Made by a program: the position numbers and the translations under genes. The notes beneath the pieces were generated by a model. It was not told the origin of the DNA. It saw nothing but the letters and a program-made list of their open reading frames with translations, and made no database searches. 41,061 bases of DNA from CAYLRF01 sp964385995 (GTDB lineage Bacteria > Bacillota > Clostridia > Lachnospirales > Lachnospiraceae), in NCBI GenBank assembly GCA_964385995.1, contig CAYLRF010000006.1, positions 1 through 41,061 on the forward strand. Reading direction: 5' to 3'. Within the stretch, counting starts at the first letter, position 1, and every line of letters starts with the position of its first letter. Positions 7,840 through 15,563 of this stretch are shown here, one piece after another.

Positions 7840-8700
7840 ATGGGTAGTAAGACAGCGGTGCTCACGGACAGCAACAGCGCCATCACTTATGCCAAGGCGA
7901 AGGAGCTGGGTGTCCATTTGATACCGACTCCTTTTTTTATAGACGGCGAGCTTTTCTACGAGGATGTCACTCTGACAAGAGAGCAGTTTTACGAGCGGAT
8001 GAGACAGGACGCGTCCATTACCACCTCTCAGCCCGCGGCGGGAGATCTCACCGATCTTTGGGATAAGCTTCTTACCGAATACGACGAGATCGTATATATA
8101 CCGATTTCACTGGGCTTAAGTACTGCCTGTGAAGTCGCCATGGGGCTTGCGAAAGACTACGGCGGAAGAGTCGAGGTCGTGGATAACAGGCGCGTTTCCG
8201 TCATGCAGAAATCCTCGATCATCGACGCGAAAAATCTCGCCGAGAAAGGAAAATCCGCCGCCGAGATAAAAAGGATCCTGGAAGACGAAAAATATAACGC
8301 GTGCGCGTATATCACGGTCGACACTTTAAAGTATCTGAAAAAAGGCGGCCGTATCACACCCGCGGCGGCGGCCATCGGCTCCGTGCTGAACATAAGGCCG
8401 GTCCTTATCGTTTCCGGGGATAAGCTCGATGGTATAGCGAAGGCGCGGGGTCTTAAGGCCGCGAAGAAAGTAATGCTGGAGACGACGAAGAAGGATCTCG
8501 CGGAGAAATTTTCCGTTGACGACAAAGTAAACGTTTACGCCGTGACGAGCTGTGATGAAAGGCAGACGGAAGAGTGGCGGCAGGAGATCGCGGCGTATCT
8601 TAAAGGATACGAGGTCTTATCGGATTATCTGTCACTTAGCGTGACATGTCACATAGGACCGGGAGCGCTGGCCGTAGCTTACGCGAAGACCATTTCGTGA
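7840..8700 (+). CDS. DegV family fatty-acid-binding protein
   Basis: DegV/FakB-type proteins bind a fatty acid and can present it to a FakA kinase for phosphorylation. The 286-aa product has the family start AVLTDSNSAI, the SITTSQPAAGD segment near residue 52, the central ISLGLSTA and VDTLKYLKKGGRI motifs, and the tail CHIGPGALAVAY. GGAGG seven to eight bases upstream supports ATG7840. Its last 22 bases overlap the 3' end of the convergent tmcAL gene. No fakA is visible in the window. The family assignment is firm; the lipid ligand is inferred. Confidence 0.92.
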   Translation: MGSKTAVLTDSNSAITYAKAKELGVHLIPTPFFIDGELFYEDVTLTREQFYERMRQDASITTSQPAAGDLTDLWDKLLTEYDEIVYIPISLGLSTACEVAMGLAKDYGGRVEVVDNRRVSVMQKSSIIDAKNLAEKGKSAAEIKRILEDEKYNACAYITVDTLKYLKKGGRITPAAAAIGSVLNIRPVLIVSGDKLDGIAKARGLKAAKKVMLETTKKDLAEKFSVDDKVNVYAVTSCDERQTEEWRQEIAAYLKGYEVLSDYLSLSVTCHIGPGALAVAYAKTIS

Positions 8701-9902
8701 TTCGCTTCTTTATGAAAAGGCTGTCCGTATTTGGCCGAAACGACGGATTCATACAGATCCGAGGCGAAAAAGTCGGTCTGAAGAAGTTTCGTGACCTTAG
8801 CCGGCGCCTCTTTTTGATCCGACGCCCTCATGATAAGGGGTATCCGGGAATGTTTCGCGATCGTCGCGAGCGCGGGCAGGGCGTCTTTTCTAAAGCCCAG
8901 CACGCGGGCGTAGGAGATATCAGCCGGGTTTTTCCTAAGATCCAGCATCACATGGGTGAGGGAGCGCGCGACGCGGGTGTAGTTCAGATTTTTGGTCTTC
9001 ACCAGTTTGGTAAATTCCGAAAATGAGTTAAAGTCCCCGATGAGATTTTTGATCCTGTTCGCGAGAGCCGACGACACGTCATCGTAAAGAGCGAGGGATT
9101 CGCTACTCTCCCTTAAAAGACAGTATCTTAGGATCAGTGAGAAATCATCCTCGTTTACGGGGTATGATTTTAAGTAATTTTCCTTATAAAGCCTTAGGCA
9201 CGCTTCGGGTACCTGAGAGAGAAACACCGAAAACGGGTCGGGGAGCGTCTTTTCGCAAGCTTTTAAGAGCAGGCATCTTAGCGCCAGCGCAGAGCTTTGC
9301 GTGCCGTGAACGCGTGGGTCGTCATACGAAGAGGTTCGCGGTATGATAAGGGGCTTTATATCGCTTTTAAAATCGGCGAGAGCGTTTAAGTATTCGACGG
9401 AGAGGATGTTATTCGGCCGCTTTAAAAGATCGGCGGTCCTGCTTTCCCCGAGACAGGCGGACAGAGCTTTTTGCCTCGCGAGCGGATATGACATTCCGAG
9501 CTTTAAATTCCGACGAAGCGCCTCTTTGTATCCCGCGGGTTCGTTTTTGATGATGTTGGCCGCTTCGCGCAGCGTTCCGATATCGGCGCATTCGCTTCCA
9601 AAACTCAGGGTATCTATACAGCCGAGTTTATCGAGAAGCGAGACGGCTCCGTAAGCGAAATTTTTGGCGCTCGACGTCGAAAAACGCGGCGGAAGCTCGA
9701 TGACGACTGAGACGCCGCATTCAAGGGCCGCCTTCGCGCGAAGGCGCTTGGGCATGACGGCGGGGGCGCCGCGCTGCACGAAATCCCCGCTCATTACCGC
9801 CACGCAGGCATCACAGCCCGATGTTTTAAGCGTTTCCTCTAAATGATACAGATGCCCGTTATGAAAAGGGTTATATTCGGCGATGATACCCGCTATCTTC
9901 AT
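8679..9902 (-). CDS. tmcAL: tRNA(Met) cytidine acetate ligase TmcAL
   Basis: TmcAL uses acetate and ATP to make N4-acetylcytidine at the wobble base of elongator tRNA-Met. The 407-aa protein begins MKIAGIIAEYNPFHNGHLYH, with the nucleotidyl-transferase HxGH motif at residues 14-17, followed by GDFVQRGAPA and FAYGAVSLL. The frame extends upstream to 9935, but ATG9902 matches the family and sits five bases from a GAAAAGAG ribosome-binding tract, so I use it. It is the only - strand gene in the left 35 kb. It overlaps the DegV gene tail to tail by 22 bases and is divergent from mgtE. Its leader carries the hairpin/purine module shared with pta and acpP. Confidence 0.93.
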   Translation of the reverse strand: MKIAGIIAEYNPFHNGHLYHLEETLKTSGCDACVAVMSGDFVQRGAPAVMPKRLRAKAALECGVSVVIELPPRFSTSSAKNFAYGAVSLLDKLGCIDTLSFGSECADIGTLREAANIIKNEPAGYKEALRRNLKLGMSYPLARQKALSACLGESRTADLLKRPNNILSVEYLNALADFKSDIKPLIIPRTSSYDDPRVHGTQSSALALRCLLLKACEKTLPDPFSVFLSQVPEACLRLYKENYLKSYPVNEDDFSLILRYCLLRESSESLALYDDVSSALANRIKNLIGDFNSFSEFTKLVKTKNLNYTRVARSLTHVMLDLRKNPADISYARVLGFRKDALPALATIAKHSRIPLIMRASDQKEAPAKVTKLLQTDFFASDLYESVVSAKYGQPFHKEANHEMVFA

Positions 9903-9933
9903 GTGAACTCTTTTCCGACGCACGCGCGGCGTC
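9903..9933 (-). promoter_or_regulatory. Hairpin/purine leader module of tmcAL
   Basis: On the - strand GACGC-N7-GCGTC (9933-9917) is followed immediately by GGAAAAGAG (9916-9908) and then the ATG at 9902. The same arrangement precedes pta, acpP and phd. Confidence 0.7.
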
Positions 9934-9968
9934 ATGTGGGACGGAGCGGACCGCGAACAGCGTCTGAA

Positions 9969-9974
9969 ATTATA
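9969..9974 (-). promoter_or_regulatory. Candidate -10 box for tmcAL
   Basis: A perfect TATAAT on the - strand lies about 67 nt upstream of the tmcAL start, in the divergent tmcAL-mgtE spacer. I see no good -35 at the usual distance, so this is tentative. No M-box magnesium riboswitch is recognisable in the spacer. Confidence 0.35.
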
Positions 9975-10070
9975 TCATATACCGGGTGAGTTAAAAAGGT
10001 AAGCGCGTCCGCGGATACGGACGTTATTTTGACGGCGGCTGTAAGATTCGAAAAAAAGGAGGCGGTTCTT

Positions 10071-10085
10071 ATGGGGAGTATCTGA
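10071..10085 (+). promoter_or_regulatory. Four-codon mini-ORF coupled to mgtE
   Basis: AAGGAGG (10056-10062) is ideally placed eight bases before an ATG at 10071 that encodes only MGSI before TGA. That stop overlaps the mgtE start as TGATG (10083-10087). The mgtE start itself has the weaker GGGGAG as SD. This suggests termination-reinitiation coupling. Confidence 0.5.
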
Positions 10086-11395
10086 TGGAATTATTGGAAA
10101 ATAAAAATTTCAAAGAGGTCAAGGAAGCTCTTGACGGTATGCATCCCTTCGATATAGCGAAGCTCCTTGAGACTGTGGATGACAGGCACCTGATCCTTCT
10201 TTTCAGATTCCTCGATAAGGATTCGGCTGCGGAGACGTTCGCCGAGATGAATCCCGAGACGCGAGAGACACTTCTGAACGCGCTTACCGATTCCGAGATT
10301 AAGGAATTTATGGATGAGATGTCTCTTGACGATACGGCGGACGTGCTCGAGGAACTTCCCGCGAATGTGGTCGAAAGACTACTTCGCGCCACCGACGCGG
10401 ACAGGCGCAGGCAGATAAACATCCTCTTAAATTATCCCGCCGGCAGCGCCGGAAGCATCATGAACATCGACTACATAGCCTTCGGCAAGGATATGACGGT
10501 CGATGAGGCCATACGCAAAGTAAGGCAGGTGGGACTTAACAAAGAGACTATTTATACCTGCTATGTTCTCGAAAAGAGAAAGCTTATCGGCACCATCTCG
10601 CTCAGGGAGCTTTTGACATCCGGCGATACCAGACTGATAGAAGAGATCATGGACACCAACGTCCGCTGCGTGAAAACGCACGACGATCAGGAATACGTGG
10701 CGGGTCTCATAAGCAAATACAATCTGGTGGCCATCCCGGTCGTGGACAATGACATGCACATGGTGGGTATCGTCACGGTCGATGACGCGATGGACGTCAT
10801 GCAGGAAGAGACGACAGAGGATATCAGCATGATGGCCGGTATCGTCTCAAATGAGGAGTCGTATTTCGAGACGTCGGTCTGGCGGCACGCGAGAAACCGT
10901 TTCCCGTGGCTGCTCTTTTTGATGCTGTCAGCGACATTCAGCGGTCTCGCGCTGGGAAAGTTCGAGCATGTGCTTCTTGCCATGCCGATACTTAACACAT
11001 TCGTGCCGATGCTTACGGATACCGGCGGAAACTGCGGCTCGCAAAGCTCCACTCTTATCATACGGGGTCTTGCCACCGAGGAGATAAAATTCAAGGACAT
11101 ATTTAAGGTTATCTTTAAGGAGCTTCGAATCGGCCTTATTATCGGCGCCATGCTCGCGATCGTAAACGCGGTGCGCGTGCTCATAATGTATCACGGAAAT
11201 GTCCTGCTGGCCGTGACTCTCGGGATCACGCTTCTTTGCACGGTGGTACTCGCCAAGGTAATCGGCTGCACACTGCCGCTTATCGCGAAAAGACTGGGGT
11301 TTGATCCGGCGCTTATGTCGTCGCCCCTTATAACTACGCTGGTTGACACCGGCACCATATTGCTGTATTTTACGATTGCGCAGAAAATCATGTAA
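10085..11395 (+). CDS. mgtE: Magnesium transporter MgtE
   Basis: MgtE is a homodimeric magnesium channel of the cytoplasmic membrane, gated by its own cytosolic domains. The 436-aa product has an N-terminal helical MgtE_N domain (about 1-125, with LLFRFLDKDSAAETFAEM), a tandem CBS pair (about 130-255, with VVDNDMHMVGIVTVDDAMDV), and a C-terminal membrane domain of about five helices from residue 280. The pore-domain landmarks DTGGNCGSQSSTLIIRGLA and DPALMSSPLITTLVDT are intact. Length is normal. The start at 10085 overlaps the stop of a four-codon mini-ORF. Divergent from tmcAL; pta follows on the same strand after 112 bases. Confidence 0.95.
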   Translation: MELLENKNFKEVKEALDGMHPFDIAKLLETVDDRHLILLFRFLDKDSAAETFAEMNPETRETLLNALTDSEIKEFMDEMSLDDTADVLEELPANVVERLLRATDADRRRQINILLNYPAGSAGSIMNIDYIAFGKDMTVDEAIRKVRQVGLNKETIYTCYVLEKRKLIGTISLRELLTSGDTRLIEEIMDTNVRCVKTHDDQEYVAGLISKYNLVAIPVVDNDMHMVGIVTVDDAMDVMQEETTEDISMMAGIVSNEESYFETSVWRHARNRFPWLLFLMLSATFSGLALGKFEHVLLAMPILNTFVPMLTDTGGNCGSQSSTLIIRGLATEEIKFKDIFKVIFKELRIGLIIGAMLAIVNAVRVLIMYHGNVLLAVTLGITLLCTVVLAKVIGCTLPLIAKRLGFDPALMSSPLITTLVDTGTILLYFTIAQKIM

Positions 11396-11474
11396 AGGTG
11401 TGAAACGGGCGTACGGCAAGGAGTAAAAAAGAGCTTAAGGCAGGCTTGCAAGGTCAAAGTGATGAAGAGTTGAT

Positions 11475-11507
11475 GACGTGATAGGGCGCGTCGGAAAAGA
11501 GGAAAGT
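11475..11507 (+). promoter_or_regulatory. Hairpin/purine leader module of pta
   Basis: GACGTG (11475-11480) pairs with CGCGTC (11487-11492) over a six-nt loop, giving six bp with one G-U pair. GGAAAAGAGGAAAG follows directly and serves as SD for ATG11508. Confidence 0.75.
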
Positions 11508-12506
11508 ATGGGATTTATAGAAGGTATAAAAGAGAGAGCGAAAAAAGATCTTAAGACGATTGTGCTTCCCGAAACGGAGGATATAAGAACCTATGAAGCC
11601 GCCCAGGCGGTGCTGAAGGAGGGTACGGCGAGACTTATCCTCGTGGGAAACAGGGCCGAAATAGAGAAAAACAGCCGGGGCTTTGACATCTCGGGGGCGA
11701 AGATAGCGGATCCCGCGGATAACCCGAAGACGGAGGAATACATCTTAAAGCTCGCCGAGCTTCGGGCGAAAAAGGGCATGACCGTCGATCAGGCGCGGGC
11801 GCTTTTGCTTGAAAATTATGTATACTACGGAGTTATGATGGTGAAGGCGGGGGACGCCGACGGACTTGTTTCCGGCGCGTGCCATTCCACCGCGGACACA
11901 TTAAGGCCCAGCCTTCAGATACTGAAGACAAAGCCGGGGACCAAGCTTGTGTCGGCCTTCTTCATAATGGTGGTTCCCGATTGCGATATGGGGGAACACG
12001 GTATATTCCTCTTCGGGGACTCGGGTCTGGAGCAAAACCCCGATCCGGAAAAACTCGCGAACATAGCAGTCTCATCAGCAGAGTCTTTTAAGACATTGGT
12101 GGGAGCCGAGCCGAGGGTCGCGCTTCTTTCCCATTCGACCAAGGGAAGCGCGAAACACGCCGATGTGGATAAGGTCGTCGAGGCCGTGCGCATAGCCCGT
12201 GAGATTGCGCCCGATCTCGCGCTTGACGGGGAACTGCAGGCGGACGCCGCCATAGTGCCTTCGGTCGCAAAATCAAAGGCTCCGGGAAGCGCTGTCGCGG
12301 GCCGGGCAAACGTACTTATTTTCCCGGATCTTGACGCGGGAAACATAGGATACAAGCTGGTGCAGCGTCTCGCGAAGGCCGAGGCTTACGGGCCGTTGAC
12401 ACAGGGCATAGCAAAGCCGGTAAATGATCTCTCCCGGGGCTGCAGCGCGTCCGACATCGAGGGCGTGATCGCGATCACCGCCGTGCAGGCGCAGAGTAAC
12501 CTTTAA
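11508..12506 (+). CDS. pta: Phosphate acetyltransferase
   Basis: Pta converts acetyl-CoA and phosphate to acetyl phosphate, which AckA (next gene) uses to make ATP and acetate. The 332-aa length fits the short clostridial form without the extra N-terminal domain. Landmarks are KTIVLPETEDIRTYEAA near the N-terminus, SGACHSTADTLRPSLQI near residue 124, and HSTKGSAKH around 206. The frame opens at GTG11478, but that codon lies inside the leader hairpin. ATG11508 has GAGGAAAG five bases upstream and gives the family start MGFIEGIKERAKKD. The 157-base gap to ackA holds no gene. Confidence 0.96.
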   Translation: MGFIEGIKERAKKDLKTIVLPETEDIRTYEAAQAVLKEGTARLILVGNRAEIEKNSRGFDISGAKIADPADNPKTEEYILKLAELRAKKGMTVDQARALLLENYVYYGVMMVKAGDADGLVSGACHSTADTLRPSLQILKTKPGTKLVSAFFIMVVPDCDMGEHGIFLFGDSGLEQNPDPEKLANIAVSSAESFKTLVGAEPRVALLSHSTKGSAKHADVDKVVEAVRIAREIAPDLALDGELQADAAIVPSVAKSKAPGSAVAGRANVLIFPDLDAGNIGYKLVQRLAKAEAYGPLTQGIAKPVNDLSRGCSASDIEGVIAITAVQAQSNL

Positions 12507-12663
12507 TTAAACCCGCGGGAGGCATTTCGCGCCGCGCGCCTGAGGATGGAGCGGGAGTATTCGCGATGGCGTTTCCCGCTTCGCGTCAAGGACATTTTTC
12601 TCTGCGCGCCGAGGGAAGGCGTGGGGGCATTTAAACATAAAGTATACGGAGGATATTTACCAA

Positions 12664-13857
12664 ATGAACGTACTTGTAATAAACTGCGGCAGTTCTTCTC
12701 TTAAATTTCAGCTTATCGACTCGGACACGGAATCGGTACTCGCGAAAGGTCTTTGCGAGCGCATAGGCATAGACGGAAGACTGGTGTATCAGCCGGCCGG
12801 AAAGGAAAAAACCGAGTCGGCGCTTAACATGCCCACGCATAACGAGGCGATAGGCTTTGTCATCGGCGCCCTTACCGATCCCGAAACGGGCGTCATAAAA
12901 AGTCTCGACGAGATAGGCGCCGCGGGTCACAGGGTGGTGCACGGCGGGGAAAAGTTCGCGTCATCCACTCTTATAGACGATGAAGTTCTGGCCGCGATAG
13001 AGGAATGTAATGACCTCGCGCCGTTACATAATCCGGCGAATCTCATCGGCATCAGAGCCTGCATGAAGCTGATGCCGCGCGTTCCCATGGCGGCCGTATT
13101 TGACACCGCCTTTCATCAGACAATGCCGGAAAAGGCATACCTTTACGGACTGCCTTATGAGTATTACGAAAAATATAAAGTGAGGCGCTATGGCTTTCAC
13201 GGGACAAGCCACTCTTACGTGTCCAAAAGAGCGGCCGAGCTCGTCGGAAAGAAGCCCGAAAGTTTAAAGACAATCGTCTGCCATCTGGGAAACGGAGCCA
13301 GCGTGTGCGCCGTCTGTCACGGAAAGTCAATCGACACTTCCATGGGACTTACGCCGCTTGAGGGACTTGTTATGGGAACCAGATCGGGAGATATCGACCC
13401 GGCTATTTTGGAATTTATTTCCAAAAAAGAAGGGCTTGACATGGAGCAGCTTACGGACGTCCTTAATAAAAAGTCGGGGGTCTACGGCATCTCCGGCATT
13501 TCAAGCGATTTCAGGGATCTCTCGGCGGCCGCGGAAAGCGGCGATAAGCGGGCAGGCGAGGCGATAGAGGTCTTTTGCTACCGTGTCGCCAAATACGTCG
13601 GAAGCTACGCGGCGGCGATGAACGGCGCGGATGTCATCGCCTTTACCGCGGGAATAGGTGAAAATGACTGCGGCATACGCGAAAAGGTATGTTCGTATCT
13701 CGGATATCTGGGAGTACGCATTGACCCTGAGACCAATAAAAAGCGCGGCGAGGAGGTCCGGATAAGTACGGATGACAGCGCCGTGACCGTGCTTGTCGTT
13801 CCCACAAACGAAGAGCTCGCGATAGCGAGGGAGACAGTGGCGCTCGTCACGGGCTAA
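12664..13857 (+). CDS. ackA: Acetate kinase
   Basis: AckA transfers the phosphate of acetyl phosphate to ADP, giving ATP and acetate, the main substrate-level phosphorylation step in many anaerobes. The 397-aa protein begins MNVLVINCGSSSLKFQLI and carries GHRVVHGGEKF, FDTAFHQTMP, RRYGFHGTSHSYVS and the C-terminal FTAGIGEND signature. GGAGG lies about ten bases before ATG12664. It forms the usual pair with pta. The next gene, plsX, follows after only 76 bases with its own promoter. The DUF177 and rpmF genes often found at this spot are absent. Confidence 0.97.
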   Translation: MNVLVINCGSSSLKFQLIDSDTESVLAKGLCERIGIDGRLVYQPAGKEKTESALNMPTHNEAIGFVIGALTDPETGVIKSLDEIGAAGHRVVHGGEKFASSTLIDDEVLAAIEECNDLAPLHNPANLIGIRACMKLMPRVPMAAVFDTAFHQTMPEKAYLYGLPYEYYEKYKVRRYGFHGTSHSYVSKRAAELVGKKPESLKTIVCHLGNGASVCAVCHGKSIDTSMGLTPLEGLVMGTRSGDIDPAILEFISKKEGLDMEQLTDVLNKKSGVYGISGISSDFRDLSAAAESGDKRAGEAIEVFCYRVAKYVGSYAAAMNGADVIAFTAGIGENDCGIREKVCSYLGYLGVRIDPETNKKRGEEVRISTDDSAVTVLVVPTNEELAIARETVALVTG

Positions 13858-13878
13858 GAGCGTAAGATGAAGTAGTGA

Positions 13879-13907
13879 TTGATTTTTAAGTACAGCTCTA
13901 GTACAAT
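13879..13907 (+). promoter_or_regulatory. Sigma-A promoter of plsX
   Basis: TTGATT (13879-13884) and TACAAT (13902-13907) are separated by exactly 17 nt. The start of plsX is 27 nt downstream. Two GTAC half-sites flank seven bases in the spacer and overlap the -10, a possible operator; no regulator can be named from this. Confidence 0.7.
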
Positions 13908-13933
13908 GACTTTAATCTTTCGGAGGTTGCCGT

Positions 13934-14950
13934 ATGCCTGACATCACTAAAGTGGCGCTTGACGCCATGGGAGGGGACAACGCTCCTTTTGAGATCGTAA
14001 AGGGAGCCGTAAGCGCGGTTACGAAAAGGGATGATATCCGCATTTACCTGACAGGTCAAAAAGAGGCGATTTGTCACGAGCTTTCCGAACTGTCATACGA
14101 TGGTGACAGGATAGAAGTCGTGGACGCGCCGGAAGTCATCGAGACGGGAGAGCCGCCCGTGACGGCCATCCGCAGGAAGAAAAATTCTTCCATAGTCGTG
14201 GCACTTAATATGTTGAAAAACGGCGAGGCTGACGCCTTCGTCTCGGCGGGAAGTACCGGCGCGGTCCTTGTCGGAGGACAGGTTATAGTGGGAAGGATAC
14301 CCGGCATAGCGCGCTCGCCGCTCGCTCCGCTCATACCCACGGCGCGGGGCGTGTCGCTTCTTATCGACTGCGGGGCGAATGTCGACGCGAGGCCGGAGCA
14401 TTTGGTTCAGTTCGCGAAGATGGGTTCCATTTATATGGAGCATGTGCTTAACGTGCCGCGGCCCAAGGTGGCGCTCGTGAACATCGGAGCCGAGGAGGAA
14501 AAGGGTAACGCTCTTGTGAAAGAAACTTATCCCCTGCTTAAGGCCCTCACCGACATCAATTTCACGGGCAACATCGAGTCCAGGGATATCCCGCGCGGAG
14601 ACGCGGACGTGATCGTATGCGAGGCTTTCGTGGGCAATGTCATCTTAAAGCTTTACGAGGGCCTGGGAGACATGCTGATAAAGAAGATAAAGGCCGGCAT
14701 CACCTCCACGACACGCGCGAAGCTGGGAGCGGTGCTGGTAAAGCCGGCTCTTAAGGAGACACTTAAAGATTTCGACTCGAGCGGTTACGGCGGAGCCCCG
14801 ATGCTGGGTCTTAACGGACTTATCGTAAAGACGCACGGAAACGCCCGGGCGGATGAGATAGCGAACGCCATCTCACAATGCGTCACGTTTAAAAATCAGC
14901 GTGTGATTGAGAAAATCAGGCTCAGCGTTGACAACGAAACGCAGAATTAA
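13934..14950 (+). CDS. plsX: Phosphate acyltransferase PlsX
   Basis: PlsX makes acyl phosphate from acyl-ACP, the acyl donor for the first step of phospholipid synthesis. The 338-aa length is typical. The family signature VALDAMGGDNAPFEIVKGA lies at residues 7-25, followed by AFVSAGSTGAVLVGG, LIDCGANVD and the C-terminal SSGYGGAPMLGLNG. GGAGG about eight bases upstream fixes ATG13934. It starts the plsX-acpP-rnc-smc-ftsY cluster and has its own promoter. No fapR homologue is beside it, unlike the fapR-plsX arrangement in Bacillus. Confidence 0.97.
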   Translation: MPDITKVALDAMGGDNAPFEIVKGAVSAVTKRDDIRIYLTGQKEAICHELSELSYDGDRIEVVDAPEVIETGEPPVTAIRRKKNSSIVVALNMLKNGEADAFVSAGSTGAVLVGGQVIVGRIPGIARSPLAPLIPTARGVSLLIDCGANVDARPEHLVQFAKMGSIYMEHVLNVPRPKVALVNIGAEEEKGNALVKETYPLLKALTDINFTGNIESRDIPRGDADVIVCEAFVGNVILKLYEGLGDMLIKKIKAGITSTTRAKLGAVLVKPALKETLKDFDSSGYGGAPMLGLNGLIVKTHGNARADEIANAISQCVTFKNQRVIEKIRLSVDNETQN

Positions 14951-15014
14951 AGGACACCTTCCGAGTTATTCCGGATAAAGGGGATGAGAATCGCTTTAAA
15001 TAACTGGGTGTCTT
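14951..15014 (+). promoter_or_regulatory. Interrupted hairpin between plsX and acpP
   Basis: Directly after the plsX stop, AGGACACC (14951-14958) pairs with GGTGTCTT (15007-15014), and AGTTAT (14964-14969) pairs with ATAACT (15000-15005) inside it. There is no T run, so it is not a standard terminator; it may process or moderate the plsX-acpP transcript. CTTTAAATAAC occurs both here and again near 15033. Confidence 0.45.
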
Positions 15015-15105
15015 AAGGCGGGAAACGTAGATACTTTAAATAACGGAATGTCACCGGGGGAAACAGTAAAGCGCGGGAAGTGTTAATAAACGGGACGGCT
15101 GTGAT

Positions 15106-15136
15106 GACGTAATGGTACGTCGGAAAAGAGGAGAGT
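15106..15136 (+). promoter_or_regulatory. Hairpin/purine leader module of acpP
   Basis: A perfect six-bp stem GACGTA/TACGTC (15106-15111 with 15116-15121) closes an ATGG loop and runs directly into GGAAAAGAGGAGAG, the SD of ATG15137. Confidence 0.78.
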
Positions 15137-15367
15137 ATGGAATTTGAGAAGCTTAAGGAAATTATAGCGGACGTGATGAACGTGGATCCGGATGAGATCA
15201 CGGAGGATACCACATTCGTGGACGATCTGGGAGCCGATTCGCTCGACGTGTTCCAGATCATTACCGAGATCGAGGACGCGTTCGAGATCGAAATCGCGAA
15301 CGAGGACGCCGAGAAAATAGTCACCGTCGGAGACGCGATAGAGCAGATAAAAAACGCGACGAACTGA
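15137..15367 (+). CDS. acpP: Acyl carrier protein
   Basis: ACP carries growing acyl chains on a 4'-phosphopantetheine arm in fatty-acid synthesis. The 76-aa acidic protein has the classic modification motif GADSLD, with the attachment serine at residue 35, and helix II DVFQIITEIEDAFEIEI. It sits between plsX, whose enzyme uses acyl-ACP, and rnc, a conserved order. A strong terminator follows at 15392, so acpP can be made as a short abundant transcript, which suits the cell's high demand for ACP. Confidence 0.97.
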   Translation: MEFEKLKEIIADVMNVDPDEITEDTTFVDDLGADSLDVFQIITEIEDAFEIEIANEDAEKIVTVGDAIEQIKNATN

Positions 15368-15391
15368 TGAAAAAAACGAAGCCGTCGTCAG

Positions 15392-15421
15392 AAGAAAAAG
15401 CCTTAGGGCTTTTTCTTTTTA
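15392..15421 (+). terminator. Intrinsic terminator after acpP
   Basis: GAAAAAGCC (15394-15402) pairs with GGCTTTTTC (15407-15415) over a TTAG loop, extendable by two A-T pairs, and ends in TTTTT. Confidence 0.9.
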
Positions 15422-15445
15422 TGGACGGATATTTGTTATATCACG

Positions 15446-15557
15446 TTTCATTCGGACGACATGAAGTAATGTCCGGATAAGGCGGGAGTCAGGAAGCGTC
15501 GGACAGGGGAGACGGATTTCATTCGGACATCATGAAGTAATGCTCGGATAAGGGGCG
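15446..15557 (+). repeat. Direct repeat (71-nt period) between acpP and rnc
   Basis: TTTCATTCGGAC...CATGAAGTAATG...CGGATAAGG occurs at 15446-15485 and again from 15517. In the first copy ATTCGGAC pairs with GTCCGGAT to give an eight-bp hairpin; the second copy has lost part of the pairing. These repeats fill most of the acpP-rnc spacer. Confidence 0.75.
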
Positions 15558-15563
15558 GGGTGC

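Noticed and set aside
9934..10070. M-box magnesium riboswitch before mgtE
   Set aside because: The spacer is too short and I could not find the conserved M-box helices.
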